From NCBI GenBank assembly GCA_031425155.1, contig JANPIV010000048.1, forward strand, positions 124,001 through 188,000: a stretch of DNA of 64,000 nucleotides, written 5' to 3'. The stretch's first letter is position 1. Every line of letters starts with the position of its first letter. Under the pieces are notes generated by a model. That model was given only the letters and a program-made list of their open reading frames with translations. It was not told the DNA's origin and made no database searches. This document shows positions 34,380-41,911 of this stretch, piece after piece. The position numbers and the translations under genes were made by a program. This DNA comes from M3007 sp031425155. Lineage in GTDB: Bacteria > Bacteroidota > Bacteroidia > Chitinophagales > Saprospiraceae.

Positions 34380-34394
34380 GATGTTTATAACATC
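34380..34394. promoter_or_regulatory. MarR-type operator candidate, leader copy
   Basis: GATGTTTATAACATC, six-base perfect arms around TAT. Nearly identical to the palindrome just before the marR gene (35985-35999). Confidence 0.65.
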
Positions 34395-34422
34395 AATCAA
34401 TCCACTCTTTAAATTTTACATT

Positions 34423-34971
34423 ATGCCTGATTTTTCAATTCCTACCAGCGAAACCGTCTCTGCCAACAACCAAAACCTGTTTGACAACCTGCAAAAGGGT
34501 CTGGGTTTCGTGCCGAATTTGTACGCCACCTTTGCTCATTCTGAAAATGCCTTGGGCACTTACCTGGCCCTGCAAAATGCCAAAAGTTCGCTGCGGGCCA
34601 AAGAGCGCGAAGTGATCAATCTCGTGGTCAGCCAGGTGAATGGGTGCCGTTATTGCCTCGCTGCGCACACTGTGATCGGTAAAATGAACGGCTTTACCGA
34701 CGAACAAATCCTGGCCATCCGTACCGGAGAAGTTACCTTTGATCCCAAAATTGCTGCGCTTGCCGCTTTGGCGAAAGACATCACTGAAAATCGCGGCCAC
34801 GCCAGTGCCGACACGATAGAAGCATTCTATGCGGCTGGCTATGCCAATGAGAATCTGATAGATACGATCATGGTGGTGGGCGACAAAATCATTTCCAATT
34901 ATTTGCACGCCGTCACCCAGATTCCAGTGGATTTCCCGGCTGCACCAGCACTTACTATGGCGGCTGCTTAA
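34423..34971 (+). CDS. Carboxymuconolactone decarboxylase/AhpD-like family protein
   Basis: Protein of 182 residues with the peroxidase-related alkylhydroperoxidase (AhpD-like) core. The redox pair is Cys-x-x-Cys in NGCRYCLAAHTVIG, followed by the family's histidine. The ATG at 34423 (MPDFSIPTS) is used because the upstream in-frame region contains the operator. Such proteins scavenge peroxides or reactive electrophiles. Palindromes in its promoter match the one before marR (36031), so it is probably a member of a small stress regulon with the next genes. A strong terminator follows. Confidence 0.88.
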   Translation: MPDFSIPTSETVSANNQNLFDNLQKGLGFVPNLYATFAHSENALGTYLALQNAKSSLRAKEREVINLVVSQVNGCRYCLAAHTVIGKMNGFTDEQILAIRTGEVTFDPKIAALAALAKDITENRGHASADTIEAFYAAGYANENLIDTIMVVGDKIISNYLHAVTQIPVDFPAAPALTMAAA

Positions 34972-34992
34972 AATCCGTTGGAATAAAATATC

Positions 34993-35034
34993 AAAATCCG
35001 GGGCAAAGGCCCTTGTTTTTTGCCCCGGATTTTT
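34993..35034 (+). terminator. Rho-independent terminator
   Basis: Perfect 14-base arms AAAATCCGGGGCAA (34993-35006) and TTGCCCCGGATTTT (35020-35033), a 13-base loop and a T-run. Ends the CMD-like transcript. Confidence 0.88.
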
Positions 35035-35035
35035 T

Positions 35036-35050
35036 AATGTTTAAAACACC
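35036..35050. promoter_or_regulatory. Diverged MarR-type operator
   Basis: AATGTTTAAAACACC, two mismatches from GATGTTTAAAACATC. It lies right after the terminator and six bases before the small membrane protein gene. Confidence 0.4.
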
Positions 35051-35055
35051 GATCT

Positions 35056-35319
35056 ATGGCTAACCTTTTTAATTACTACGGCCTCGACTGGTTGGCGATG
35101 GGACTGAGCCTGCTGGCCGTGTGGCTGCTCGGCAATAAAAACAAGTATGGATTCTTGGTCTTCATGGCTGCTAATACGGTATGGATTTTGGTCGGCATTC
35201 TTTTGATCAAAAGTTATGGTATTGTGGTTGGCAACCTTTTTTTCCTGGTTTCTAATGGTCGGGGCTATCTTAATTGGATAAAACAGGAAAAACTGGCCGC
35301 CCTTTCGCTAAAAAATTAA
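35056..35319 (+). CDS. Small three-helix membrane protein, unknown
   Basis: Eighty-seven residues with three hydrophobic segments (about 10-25, 31-51 and 54-70). The pattern LLGNKNKYGFLVFMAANTVWILVGILL with W and GN motifs recalls small PQ-loop/PnuC-like half transporters, but I cannot assign it. It lies between the CMD-like and YHS genes on the same strand and has a diverged MarR site just upstream, so it may share their regulation. Confidence 0.6.
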   Translation: MANLFNYYGLDWLAMGLSLLAVWLLGNKNKYGFLVFMAANTVWILVGILLIKSYGIVVGNLFFLVSNGRGYLNWIKQEKLAALSLKN

Positions 35320-35348
35320 TTCCTTTCACCTTTTCACTCATTTTTGCT

Positions 35349-35807
35349 ATGTTCAAATATTCTTTCTTATTTACCCTGGTATTTTTGTGGTCATTTGTGG
35401 CATTTGCCCAGCAAAAAACCAAAGCCGTGGACGCTGTATATTCCACTAAAGCGGGTGCTATCAAAGGTTATGATCCGGTTGCTTACTTTACCGATTCTAC
35501 TGCGGTGCCGGGCAAACCCGACATTTCCCTGACCTGGAATGGCGCGACCTGGCACTTTTCTACCGAGGAACACCGTACGCTTTTCCAGCAAAATCCGGAG
35601 AAATATGCCCCTGCTTATGGCGGTTGGTGTGCTTATGGCTGGTCGCAGGGTTATCCTGCCAAAACAGACCCATTGGCCTGGACTATCGTGGATGGAAAAC
35701 TATACCTGAATTACGATAAAAAAGTGCGGTCGCTCTGGGATGAAAAACGCCCGGAATACATCCAGAAAGCCGATAGTAACTGGAAGCAGGCTGCTAAAAA
35801 GCAGTAG
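35349..35807 (+). CDS. Exported YHS-domain protein
   Basis: Secreted protein of 152 residues: signal peptide MFKYSFLFTLVFLWSFVAFAQ followed by a YHS domain (IKGYDPVAYFTDSTAVPGKP...LTWNGATWHFSTEEHRTLFQQNPEKYAPAYGGWCAYG). YHS domains are found in metal-handling and redox proteins; the metal ligand here may include the cysteine in GGWCAYG. I use the ATG at 35349, since the upstream frame overlaps the preceding gene. It follows the small membrane protein gene after 29 bases. Confidence 0.85.
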   Translation: MFKYSFLFTLVFLWSFVAFAQQKTKAVDAVYSTKAGAIKGYDPVAYFTDSTAVPGKPDISLTWNGATWHFSTEEHRTLFQQNPEKYAPAYGGWCAYGWSQGYPAKTDPLAWTIVDGKLYLNYDKKVRSLWDEKRPEYIQKADSNWKQAAKKQ

Positions 35808-35811
35808 ATAT

Positions 35812-35962
35812 GAGGTTGTCTCATAAGTACTGTTGATAAGGGTTTATACAGGTTTATAAAAGTTGATAAAAAATCCAGACACTCTAAATCAATGATTTAG
35901 CAATTGTGATTATCAACCCTAATACACCTTTATCAACTTAATCAACCTTATGCGACAGCCTC
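35812..35962. mobile_element. MITE-like element with IS-type inverted ends
   Basis: A 151-base non-coding AT-rich segment. The ends GAGGTTGTCTCATAAG (35812-35827) and CTTATGCGACAGCCTC (35947-35962) are inverted repeats with 14 of 16 matches, resembling the GAGGCTGTCTCA ends of many insertion sequences. Subterminal GTTGATAA-like repeats are also inverted. No clear target duplication is seen. It lies between the YHS and marR genes. Confidence 0.6.
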
Positions 35963-35984
35963 CTGCGGAAACAAATTTCCAAAA

Positions 35985-35999
35985 GATGTTTAAAACATC
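35985..35999. promoter_or_regulatory. MarR operator candidate before marR
   Basis: GATGTTTAAAACATC, perfect seven-base arms around A. It abuts a possible -7 GAACTTTG (36000-36007) and lies 31 bases before the marR start, suggesting autorepression. Confidence 0.7.
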
Positions 36000-36030
36000 G
36001 AACTTTGGCGCGTCATTTATAGCAACGATT

Positions 36031-36474
36031 ATGCAAGGCAAATTTCAAACTGAATATCATCACCTGCGGGCTAATCTCCTGCGGGTAAGTGCCTGGCTAC
36101 GGCAGGAAGTCAATCATATTCTTGAGCCATTTGGTATTACGCAACAGCAGCTCAATGCGCTGCGCATTTTGCGCGGACAAATGAATATGGTGCGGACCAC
36201 TTCGTTCAGTACCAACGATTTGCGCGACCTGCTTTTGGATAAAAGTGCCGATACTTCGCGCCTGGTAGATCGGCTGGTGGATAAAAAACTGGTTTCCAAA
36301 GCACCCTGCACCGTAGATTCGCGTCGGGTCAACCTAACGCTCACCGAGTCGGGCCAGCATTTATTAGCCGATATTGATGGCAAAATGACCGAACTGGACG
36401 CGATTTTGAGCAACTTTTCGGAAAAAGAGGCGAAACAAATGAATGCCTGGTTGGATCGGTTGGTGGGGCAATAG
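36031..36474 (+). CDS. MarR family transcriptional regulator
   Basis: Winged-helix regulator of 147 residues. The DNA-binding part is visible as FGITQQQLNALRILRGQ..., STNDLRDLLLDKSADTSRLVDRLVDKKLVSKA, followed by the wing DSRRVNLTLTESGQHLL. The ATG at 36031 (MQGKFQTEYH) is chosen because an upstream in-frame start would translate the operator and part of the MITE-like repeat. The same palindrome occurs at its own promoter and at the CMD-like gene, so it probably represses both in response to an oxidant or phenolic compound. Confidence 0.9.
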   Translation: MQGKFQTEYHHLRANLLRVSAWLRQEVNHILEPFGITQQQLNALRILRGQMNMVRTTSFSTNDLRDLLLDKSADTSRLVDRLVDKKLVSKAPCTVDSRRVNLTLTESGQHLLADIDGKMTELDAILSNFSEKEAKQMNAWLDRLVGQ

Positions 36475-36591
36475 GGCTACCTTCGCCTTTGTGCGTTTAA
36501 CCCGATCTGCCAGTTTCTGTTAGCTGTTTCTGTAAAGTAGATTAAAACTATTTTATCACTTTTCTCTCACGTCTCTCACCCTTTCACATCC

Positions 36592-36999
36592 ATGGATTCA
36601 CGTCGCAACTTCCTTTCCGCCGCTGGTTTCTTAGCTGTAAGTGCTGCTTTTGGCGATTTACTTAAAAGCAATACCCTTGTTAAACCGAAAAAGGATATTT
36701 TTATTCACCATGTTTATTTCTATTTAAACAACGCTTCCAGTAAAGAAGATCAGGAAAAACTGGTAGAAGGACTGAATAAACTGTCTAAAATCAGTTATTT
36801 TAAACTTTGCCACATTGGTATGCCTGCCGATACCCACCGCGATGTAGTAGCCCGTGATTATCAAATATCCTGGTTAGTATTTTTCAAGAATAAAGCCGAT
36901 CAGGATAAATATCAGTCTGACCCGATTCACCTGAAATTTGTGGACGAATACAAATATTTGTGGAAGAAGGTGGTGGTGTATGATTCGGTGGATGTGTAA
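36592..36999 (+). CDS. Dabb (stress-responsive A/B barrel) domain protein with Tat-like signal
   Basis: Protein of 135 residues. The start MDSRRNFLSAAGFLAVSAAFG has a twin-arginine-type signal. The rest is a Dabb ferredoxin-like barrel (IFIHHVYFYLNNASSKEDQEKLVEGLNKLSKI...HRDVVARDYQISWLVFFKNKADQDKYQSDPIHLKFVDEY). Dabb domains bind small ligands or act as monooxygenase-like enzymes; the role here is unknown. It follows marR by about 117 bases on the same strand and may belong to the same stress response. Confidence 0.82.
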   Translation: MDSRRNFLSAAGFLAVSAAFGDLLKSNTLVKPKKDIFIHHVYFYLNNASSKEDQEKLVEGLNKLSKISYFKLCHIGMPADTHRDVVARDYQISWLVFFKNKADQDKYQSDPIHLKFVDEYKYLWKKVVVYDSVDV

Positions 37000-37039
37000 G
37001 TCGGAGCATCCGGTCTCTTTTGGGGAGGCGAATGCAGGC

Positions 37040-37072
37040 AATCCTATAAGGTTTTCAAAACCTTATAGGATT
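37040..37072. terminator. Long perfect palindrome, TTTTCAAAA centre
   Basis: Sixteen-base perfect arms AATCCTATAAGGTTTT and AAAACCTTATAGGATT around one C, 40 bases after the Dabb gene and about 100 bases after the convergent secreted-protein gene. Could end both transcripts. Shares its centre with the palindrome at 50717. Confidence 0.6.
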
Positions 37073-37173
37073 CAGTTGCCTACATGCAATACATAATTCT
37101 TGACAAAAAACTGCAAAGTGACTCATGGGGATAGCCCCCGATATATTGACAAACAGGAAGTTTGTCTATACCA

Positions 37174-38571
37174 TTAGTCCGCTTTTACCCATCGTTTCAC
37201 GCCCACGATCTTTCCATTAGTATCCTGTACCATCGCCGTGTAAGCACCGGGCGGCAAATGCTGAATATTAAGTTCTGTAAGCCTGCCCGCAGGGTTTCGT
37301 ACTAGTAAATGACCTTGTGCATCCAGAATAATTGCCGTCAGGGCCTGGGCAGGGGTGCTTTCGGGCAGCCGAATGTTCAGGTAACTACTGGCAGGATTCG
37401 GCATCAATTGCATAGCGAAAGGCTCAGGTGTAATGTTACTGGCATCCACCACAGCACCGTCCCAGCGGAAAAAATAAGCAGCACCCGGTACTACTTCTCC
37501 CTGACTACCACTCCAGCCCGCCGTCGGAGAAACGAACTCCAGCGTGGTAACGCCAAACTGGGCGGGATTTGGAGCCAGAAGAGCCCAGGTAAAACCGCCA
37601 TCCGACGATTGATACAGGTTGGCAATAGTGGCTTGTAAACTAGTATTATAGTAGCCAGCCATCATCACGAAAGTGTTTGATAAACCAGGCACCCCACTGA
37701 TAGAATAAATGTTTATCTTATCAGTTGGAACGGGAAGGTTGGCATCCGGCACCTTCTGCCAGCTCAGACCGCCATCGCTGGTAGCGTAAAGAATGGGATT
37801 GGGCAGGGCTGGGAAAAAACCGCTTGCATCGGGCTGATTCTGGTACAGGGCTGCCGCCAATCCATGTCGCCCGTCGCCGAAATCAAGCAGATTGGCCGAA
37901 TTTCCACTGGCTTGCAACGCCGGGAAAGTTTGCCAGGTCTTGCCCTTATTCGTACTTCTGGATATTCTTCCATCCAGAGCAGGAAACCAAATAGTGTCCT
38001 GGTAAGCATCAAAAGCCTCGGTGGGTACCTGGAACACGCCGTTGCTGTTGGCCAGCAATGAATCTGCTGCTGTCCACGTCTGGCCGCCATCGGCAGTATG
38101 AACCGGGACGCCGCGCCGGATCATCACTCCATTCTGTGCATCAAAAAAGTGAACGGAATACCCTGCGCTGCGCCCTTGAAACTGTAACTGCCAGGTCGCC
38201 CCACCATCCTGGGTGCGGTAAATGCGGCTTTTGGAACGATCCGCCCGGTAATTCATAGATACCCAGGCCCGATTGGCATCCAGTGCCGTGATACCCCACA
38301 CGACATATCCTTCCGCACCAGGAATTTGTGAATATTGCCAAGTCTGGCCGCCGTCGTAGGTACGGGTAATCCAGCCACTCAGCGTCGGGGCAGAACTCCA
38401 GGGAGAAACGTTGACCCCCGCCCAATCCACCTGCGCATTCACGGCGCGGTGAGCATCTATGCTGAAAAATTGGCCAAAAATCTGGTCTGCCTGCGGTGTC
38501 CATTGGGCCTGGAGCGGAACGCCGATGGTCAGGAAAAGGAATAATATTAGTAATACAGTCGTATTTTTCAT
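37174..38571 (-). CDS. Secreted YCF48-like/BNR-repeat protein with T9SS sorting tail
   Basis: Exported protein of 465 residues with signal peptide MKNTTVLLILFLFLTIGVPLQAQ. The body is a propeller of sialidase/YCF48-like blades (TYDGGQTWQYSQIPG, TQDGGATWQLQFQGRSAGYSVHFFDAQNGV, TSDGGLSWQKVPD, SSDGGFTWALL). The C-terminal 80 residues are a type A T9SS sorting domain (PFAMQLMPNPASSYLNIRL...LPPGAYTAMVQDTNGKIVGVKRWVK), so it should be exported through the type IX system and attached to the surface or released. A close paralogue lies directly upstream (38604-39794). Confidence 0.88.
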   Translation of the reverse strand: MKNTTVLLILFLFLTIGVPLQAQWTPQADQIFGQFFSIDAHRAVNAQVDWAGVNVSPWSSAPTLSGWITRTYDGGQTWQYSQIPGAEGYVVWGITALDANRAWVSMNYRADRSKSRIYRTQDGGATWQLQFQGRSAGYSVHFFDAQNGVMIRRGVPVHTADGGQTWTAADSLLANSNGVFQVPTEAFDAYQDTIWFPALDGRISRSTNKGKTWQTFPALQASGNSANLLDFGDGRHGLAAALYQNQPDASGFFPALPNPILYATSDGGLSWQKVPDANLPVPTDKINIYSISGVPGLSNTFVMMAGYYNTSLQATIANLYQSSDGGFTWALLAPNPAQFGVTTLEFVSPTAGWSGSQGEVVPGAAYFFRWDGAVVDASNITPEPFAMQLMPNPASSYLNIRLPESTPAQALTAIILDAQGHLLVRNPAGRLTELNIQHLPPGAYTAMVQDTNGKIVGVKRWVKAD

Positions 38572-38603
38572 CTTGAAAAGTTTTCAGATTGGAAGGTGGA
38601 TGG

Positions 38604-39794
38604 TTAATAGCCGTCGCTTTGGCCCCGCCTGATAAAGTCAGGAACCGGATGACCCGGTAAGTGCCGGGCCGGAAAAGAAGGATGATTCGGATTTTTCCCG
38701 GTTTTCCCGGTTGGGTTTTCCCCTTGCAATCCTAAAGCATGATCCCATTTATACACACAGGCAGCTTCCGCGGCAAAGCCTTGCAGGGCTGTCCAGCCCG
38801 CTTCCTTCGAGACAAAATCCACGGCAAAAGCAGCATACACCAGATTCGGCTCTTCGGCCTTGAGCGTCCAGGTAGAGCCATAATCTTTGGTCAGATAAGT
38901 CTGGGCAGTGTTCAAATTGAAGTCGGAACATTGTATCACATACCATCCCGGCTGCCCGGGGATGGCCTCCACGGCTTCGGTGGTACCGTTCGCATCTGCC
39001 AGTAACGATGGCAGTGTGGCAACGGATGTCCAACTTTGACCACCATCGGCAGTCGTCCACAATGAAGGTGGATAATAGACAGATCCCAGGCCATGTAGTC
39101 CGTCGTAGAATGAAATGGCATTGAGCGGCAACGTATCCCCTAAAAAAGGCAGGGGAAGCAGTTCCCAGGTTTCGCCCCGATCAATGCTACGGGCCAGTTG
39201 AGAAATAGGGGTAGTAATCCAGAGGGTATCGCCCACGGCAGTATAGGAACCACTAAGTGGAAAGTAAGCCGATGAATCGGGTAGATCAATCGTATTCTCC
39301 GCCGACCAGGTGTCGCCGCCATCGCTGGTATAGCGATAGTGGTAACGATAAAAGACGACCCCATGCTGGTCATCGAAGAAATGGACGATGCTGCCTGCGT
39401 TGTGGTCTTGCAATTGCAACTGCCAGTTCTGTCCGCCATCCGTGGTGCGGTACAGGCGATTCCTGGTAGAGTCACTTCCCCAGATCAGGGTTGCCCAGCA
39501 GGTTTGGTCATCCAGCGCAACCAGCGACCCGAACGTATAACCAGCCGTGTTGGGAATACTGTCGTAGGTCCAGTGCGTACCCCCGTCGGAGGCATGAATG
39601 ACCCAGGGACGCAGGGTGGGGACGGGTGGGTAATTGTAGTTGCTGGCACCGGCCCAGGCTACGTTTTCGTCCACCGCGTCTAGCGAATGTACTACGACAT
39701 AGGGACCGAAAATACTATCCGCTTGCGGTGTCCATTGGGCCTGCGCGCTGGCGGCGAAGAATGCAAGAAGGAGAAAGAGGAAAGGTCTTTTCAT
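38604..39794 (-). CDS. Paralogous secreted YCF48-like protein with damaged C-terminal sorting tail
   Basis: Exported protein of 396 residues from the ATG at 39794 (MKRPFLFLLLAFFAASAQAQ). It shares blade sequences and order with the gene downstream (HASDGGTHWTYDSIPN, TTDGGQNWQLQLQDHNAGSIVHFFDDQHGVV, TADGGQSWTSV). After CVYKWDHALGL, where the paralogue begins its sorting domain, it reads a proline-rich, unlike sequence and stops. In another frame the same DNA reads FRPGTYRVIRFLTLSGGAKATAI, resembling the end of a sorting domain. A deletion with frameshift has probably removed the tail, so the product may stay in the periplasm. Confidence 0.8.
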   Translation of the reverse strand: MKRPFLFLLLAFFAASAQAQWTPQADSIFGPYVVVHSLDAVDENVAWAGASNYNYPPVPTLRPWVIHASDGGTHWTYDSIPNTAGYTFGSLVALDDQTCWATLIWGSDSTRNRLYRTTDGGQNWQLQLQDHNAGSIVHFFDDQHGVVFYRYHYRYTSDGGDTWSAENTIDLPDSSAYFPLSGSYTAVGDTLWITTPISQLARSIDRGETWELLPLPFLGDTLPLNAISFYDGLHGLGSVYYPPSLWTTADGGQSWTSVATLPSLLADANGTTEAVEAIPGQPGWYVIQCSDFNLNTAQTYLTKDYGSTWTLKAEEPNLVYAAFAVDFVSKEAGWTALQGFAAEAACVYKWDHALGLQGENPTGKTGKNPNHPSFPARHLPGHPVPDFIRRGQSDGY

Positions 39795-39865
39795 TGGATT
39801 GATTTTTAAGGCAAAATTCAATCCGTTACCTTTCCATTGCATTGTACAAATGCGAACTTTGATCT

Positions 39866-40711
39866 CTACATATTCAGGTATAATTGCTGGTCAATGGCCA
39901 CATCCTCCCCGAATAACCGGGCGGGCGTATAGCCGCTGAACTGCCGGAATTCGCGGATAAGGTGTGATTGGTCCGTATAATGAAACGTCGCCACTATATC
40001 CAGCCAGGTGGTGCCGGGGTGCATTTTGATGTATTGCATGGCGGCCTTAAACCGCATGACCCGGCTATATTCTTTGGGCGTGGTGCCTACCTGACGCAGA
40101 AAACTTTTTTCCAGGGCACGCGGTGTCACGCGGAATTTTTTGGCCAATAAATGCACCGGCACTTGTCCATGCGTACGTTCAATATGATGAGCGACCATGC
40201 CCAGATCGTGCTGCCATTTGGGCGGTGCTACTACGGAGAAATAACGCAGGAAATAGGATTCGAGCAGCCGGACGGCTTTCTCTCCATCCTCTACCCCCCA
40301 AAGCCGATCCTGGGCTTCCTGAAAGATTGGGGGTAAATGCAGATGGTCGAAAGCCACGGCACGATTAGTCACCTGGGCATTTTCCCCTCGCAGCAAATAA
40401 TGAATGCCGGTAGCCTGAAAGACCAGGAAAATCATATTAATAGAGCCGAGATAAGTGGCTTTGTTGCCGACCAGATTGTTGCCAATGAGGATTGGTTGGT
40501 CATAAACTTCTGCCGCAAGTTCATTATAGAAATGATGGTGAGCATGAAGGAGTCGGCTATTTAGCGGTTGATTGAACGGAAACAGAATGGCTCCCACGCC
40601 TTTGGCGCTCAAAATGGTCGAAACTTCCTGCTCAAAAATGCCCTGCTGGACGATGTAGTTGCGGAAAATACCCGACAAAAATGGATGTGGCTGGAAAACT
40701 TGAAATTTCAT
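39866..40711 (-). CDS. AraC family transcriptional regulator
   Basis: Regulator of 281 residues. The C-terminal AraC double HTH is clear (VPVHLLAKKFRVTPRALEKSFLRQVGTTPKEYSRVMRFKAAMQYIK, WLDIVATFHYTDQSHLIREFRQFSGYTPARLF). The N-terminal 150 residues form a ligand-binding domain of the DUF6597-like type seen in Bacteroidota AraC proteins. Targets are unknown. It is divergent from the unknown protein gene at 40895. Confidence 0.9.
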   Translation of the reverse strand: MKFQVFQPHPFLSGIFRNYIVQQGIFEQEVSTILSAKGVGAILFPFNQPLNSRLLHAHHHFYNELAAEVYDQPILIGNNLVGNKATYLGSINMIFLVFQATGIHYLLRGENAQVTNRAVAFDHLHLPPIFQEAQDRLWGVEDGEKAVRLLESYFLRYFSVVAPPKWQHDLGMVAHHIERTHGQVPVHLLAKKFRVTPRALEKSFLRQVGTTPKEYSRVMRFKAAMQYIKMHPGTTWLDIVATFHYTDQSHLIREFRQFSGYTPARLFGEDVAIDQQLYLNM

Positions 40712-40894
40712 TTGGGTCTTTCATTTTTCCACCAAAAATATAGATTATCTCTGGTTGCATGCAAGTAATTTTTCTGTTAAATATTGCATTAATTGGGTGG
40801 CTAATATCAAGAGGCTGTTTTAAAACCCCTCCCTGGTCTTGATATTGGCAGAAAAAGCATTACTTCGTGCCACGATGCAGACAGCAGTTTTTCT

Positions 40895-41899
40895 ATGAAA
40901 ACAACCCGTATTATCCTCAAAGTCCCTTTTTACAAACACCCGGCGGGCACCGTGTTTGACCTGGCCGAAAATACCGAACCCACCGACTGGCCGGAGGACG
41001 ATAGACTGCGCGAAAAGCAGAGTTTTATTGACAAAAGAGTATATTTACTGCCCGATGGTGGGCGCGGTTTTGCCGTTTCCTTACCCTTAGACAATACCGT
41101 TCTTTGCCCGGAACACGTTTTTGAAGATCAGGATATTCGGAAAGGAGAGTGCCGGGTTACATTAGCAGGCACTCGGCATGGCGATGAAGAAGTAACCAAG
41201 GAGGACACACCCGTTTGCGGCATATTACGCGAGGAAAATGTTTCTATCCAGCATAATGCGGCTTTAAAATCGCAGGGTTTGCTGATTAATCTACCGCCGT
41301 TTGCCGTAGTTGCGGAGAAAATGGTTTTATTAGATAGTTTGCGTAATGAAATGGTACTGGAATATGTACTACGAAACTATAAACTTACGGATACACAACT
41401 CACCTGGGACGTAACGGACTTGCATCCCGGTTTTTATGAACTACGTATTTGTTTCCCCGATGACTGGTATCATACCATTCGGTTTATCAAGTTTTTTCCG
41501 GCATATATAGAGGTAAATAATATTCCGGCAGCCCCCGAAAAACGCTGGCAGCCATTAGTAAATAGTATTCTTGATAAAATTGAAAAACCTGTCGCCGAGG
41601 AGACCCATGATCTGCGCAATCAGGCCCTGGCTTTTTGTCTGGAATGGGGGGTTATGTTCAGCCAGCCGACCCAGCCGCGCATGATGGCCCAGTTTGAACT
41701 GAGCCAGTCGGAAGCAGATGCGCTGGACCGACTGGCTCGGGAAGTTCAATCTTTCGTGTATGATCTTTGTGAGCAGGAATTAGCGGGCACCCTGCTGGAA
41801 TCCGATATTCATTTTGAAACCAAGCGGAAGTACACCTGGGTGAATGCCGCTAATTTCAGCCGCCTGAAAAATGTGGGGATGTACTATGCGCGGAAATAA
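40895..41899 (+). CDS. Hypothetical protein, 334 residues
   Basis: I do not recognise this family. The protein is soluble, with no signal peptide or membrane segment. The N-terminus (MKTTRIILKVPFYKHPAGTVFDL) and the acidic loop TEPTDWPEDD suggest a beta-rich domain. The second half is helical (RWQPLVNSILDKIEKPVAEETHDLRNQALAFCLEWG, LSQSEADALDRLAREVQSFVYDLCEQEL). It faces the AraC gene divergently and converges on an MFS transporter gene. Codon use fits the surrounding chromosome. Confidence 0.6.
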   Translation: MKTTRIILKVPFYKHPAGTVFDLAENTEPTDWPEDDRLREKQSFIDKRVYLLPDGGRGFAVSLPLDNTVLCPEHVFEDQDIRKGECRVTLAGTRHGDEEVTKEDTPVCGILREENVSIQHNAALKSQGLLINLPPFAVVAEKMVLLDSLRNEMVLEYVLRNYKLTDTQLTWDVTDLHPGFYELRICFPDDWYHTIRFIKFFPAYIEVNNIPAAPEKRWQPLVNSILDKIEKPVAEETHDLRNQALAFCLEWGVMFSQPTQPRMMAQFELSQSEADALDRLAREVQSFVYDLCEQELAGTLLESDIHFETKRKYTWVNAANFSRLKNVGMYYARK

Positions 41900-41911
41900 C
41901 AGCCTCTAATA

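Larger units (their letters stand above)
33997..34422. other. Divergent control region, 426 bases, between SDR and CMD-like genes
   Basis: No gene fits here. The left part holds the leftward SDR promoter and two TetR sites. The right part holds the rightward promoter and two GATGTT palindromes. The middle (34140-34260) shows no structure I can interpret. Confidence 0.6.

Noticed and set aside
35950..36030. N-terminal extension of the MarR protein
   Set aside because: It would translate the end of the MITE-like element and the operator; the family start is at 36031.
40805..40830. IS end (GAGGCTGTTTTAAAAC) before the 334-residue protein gene
   Set aside because: Resembles one insertion-sequence end, but no partner end or transposase was found.
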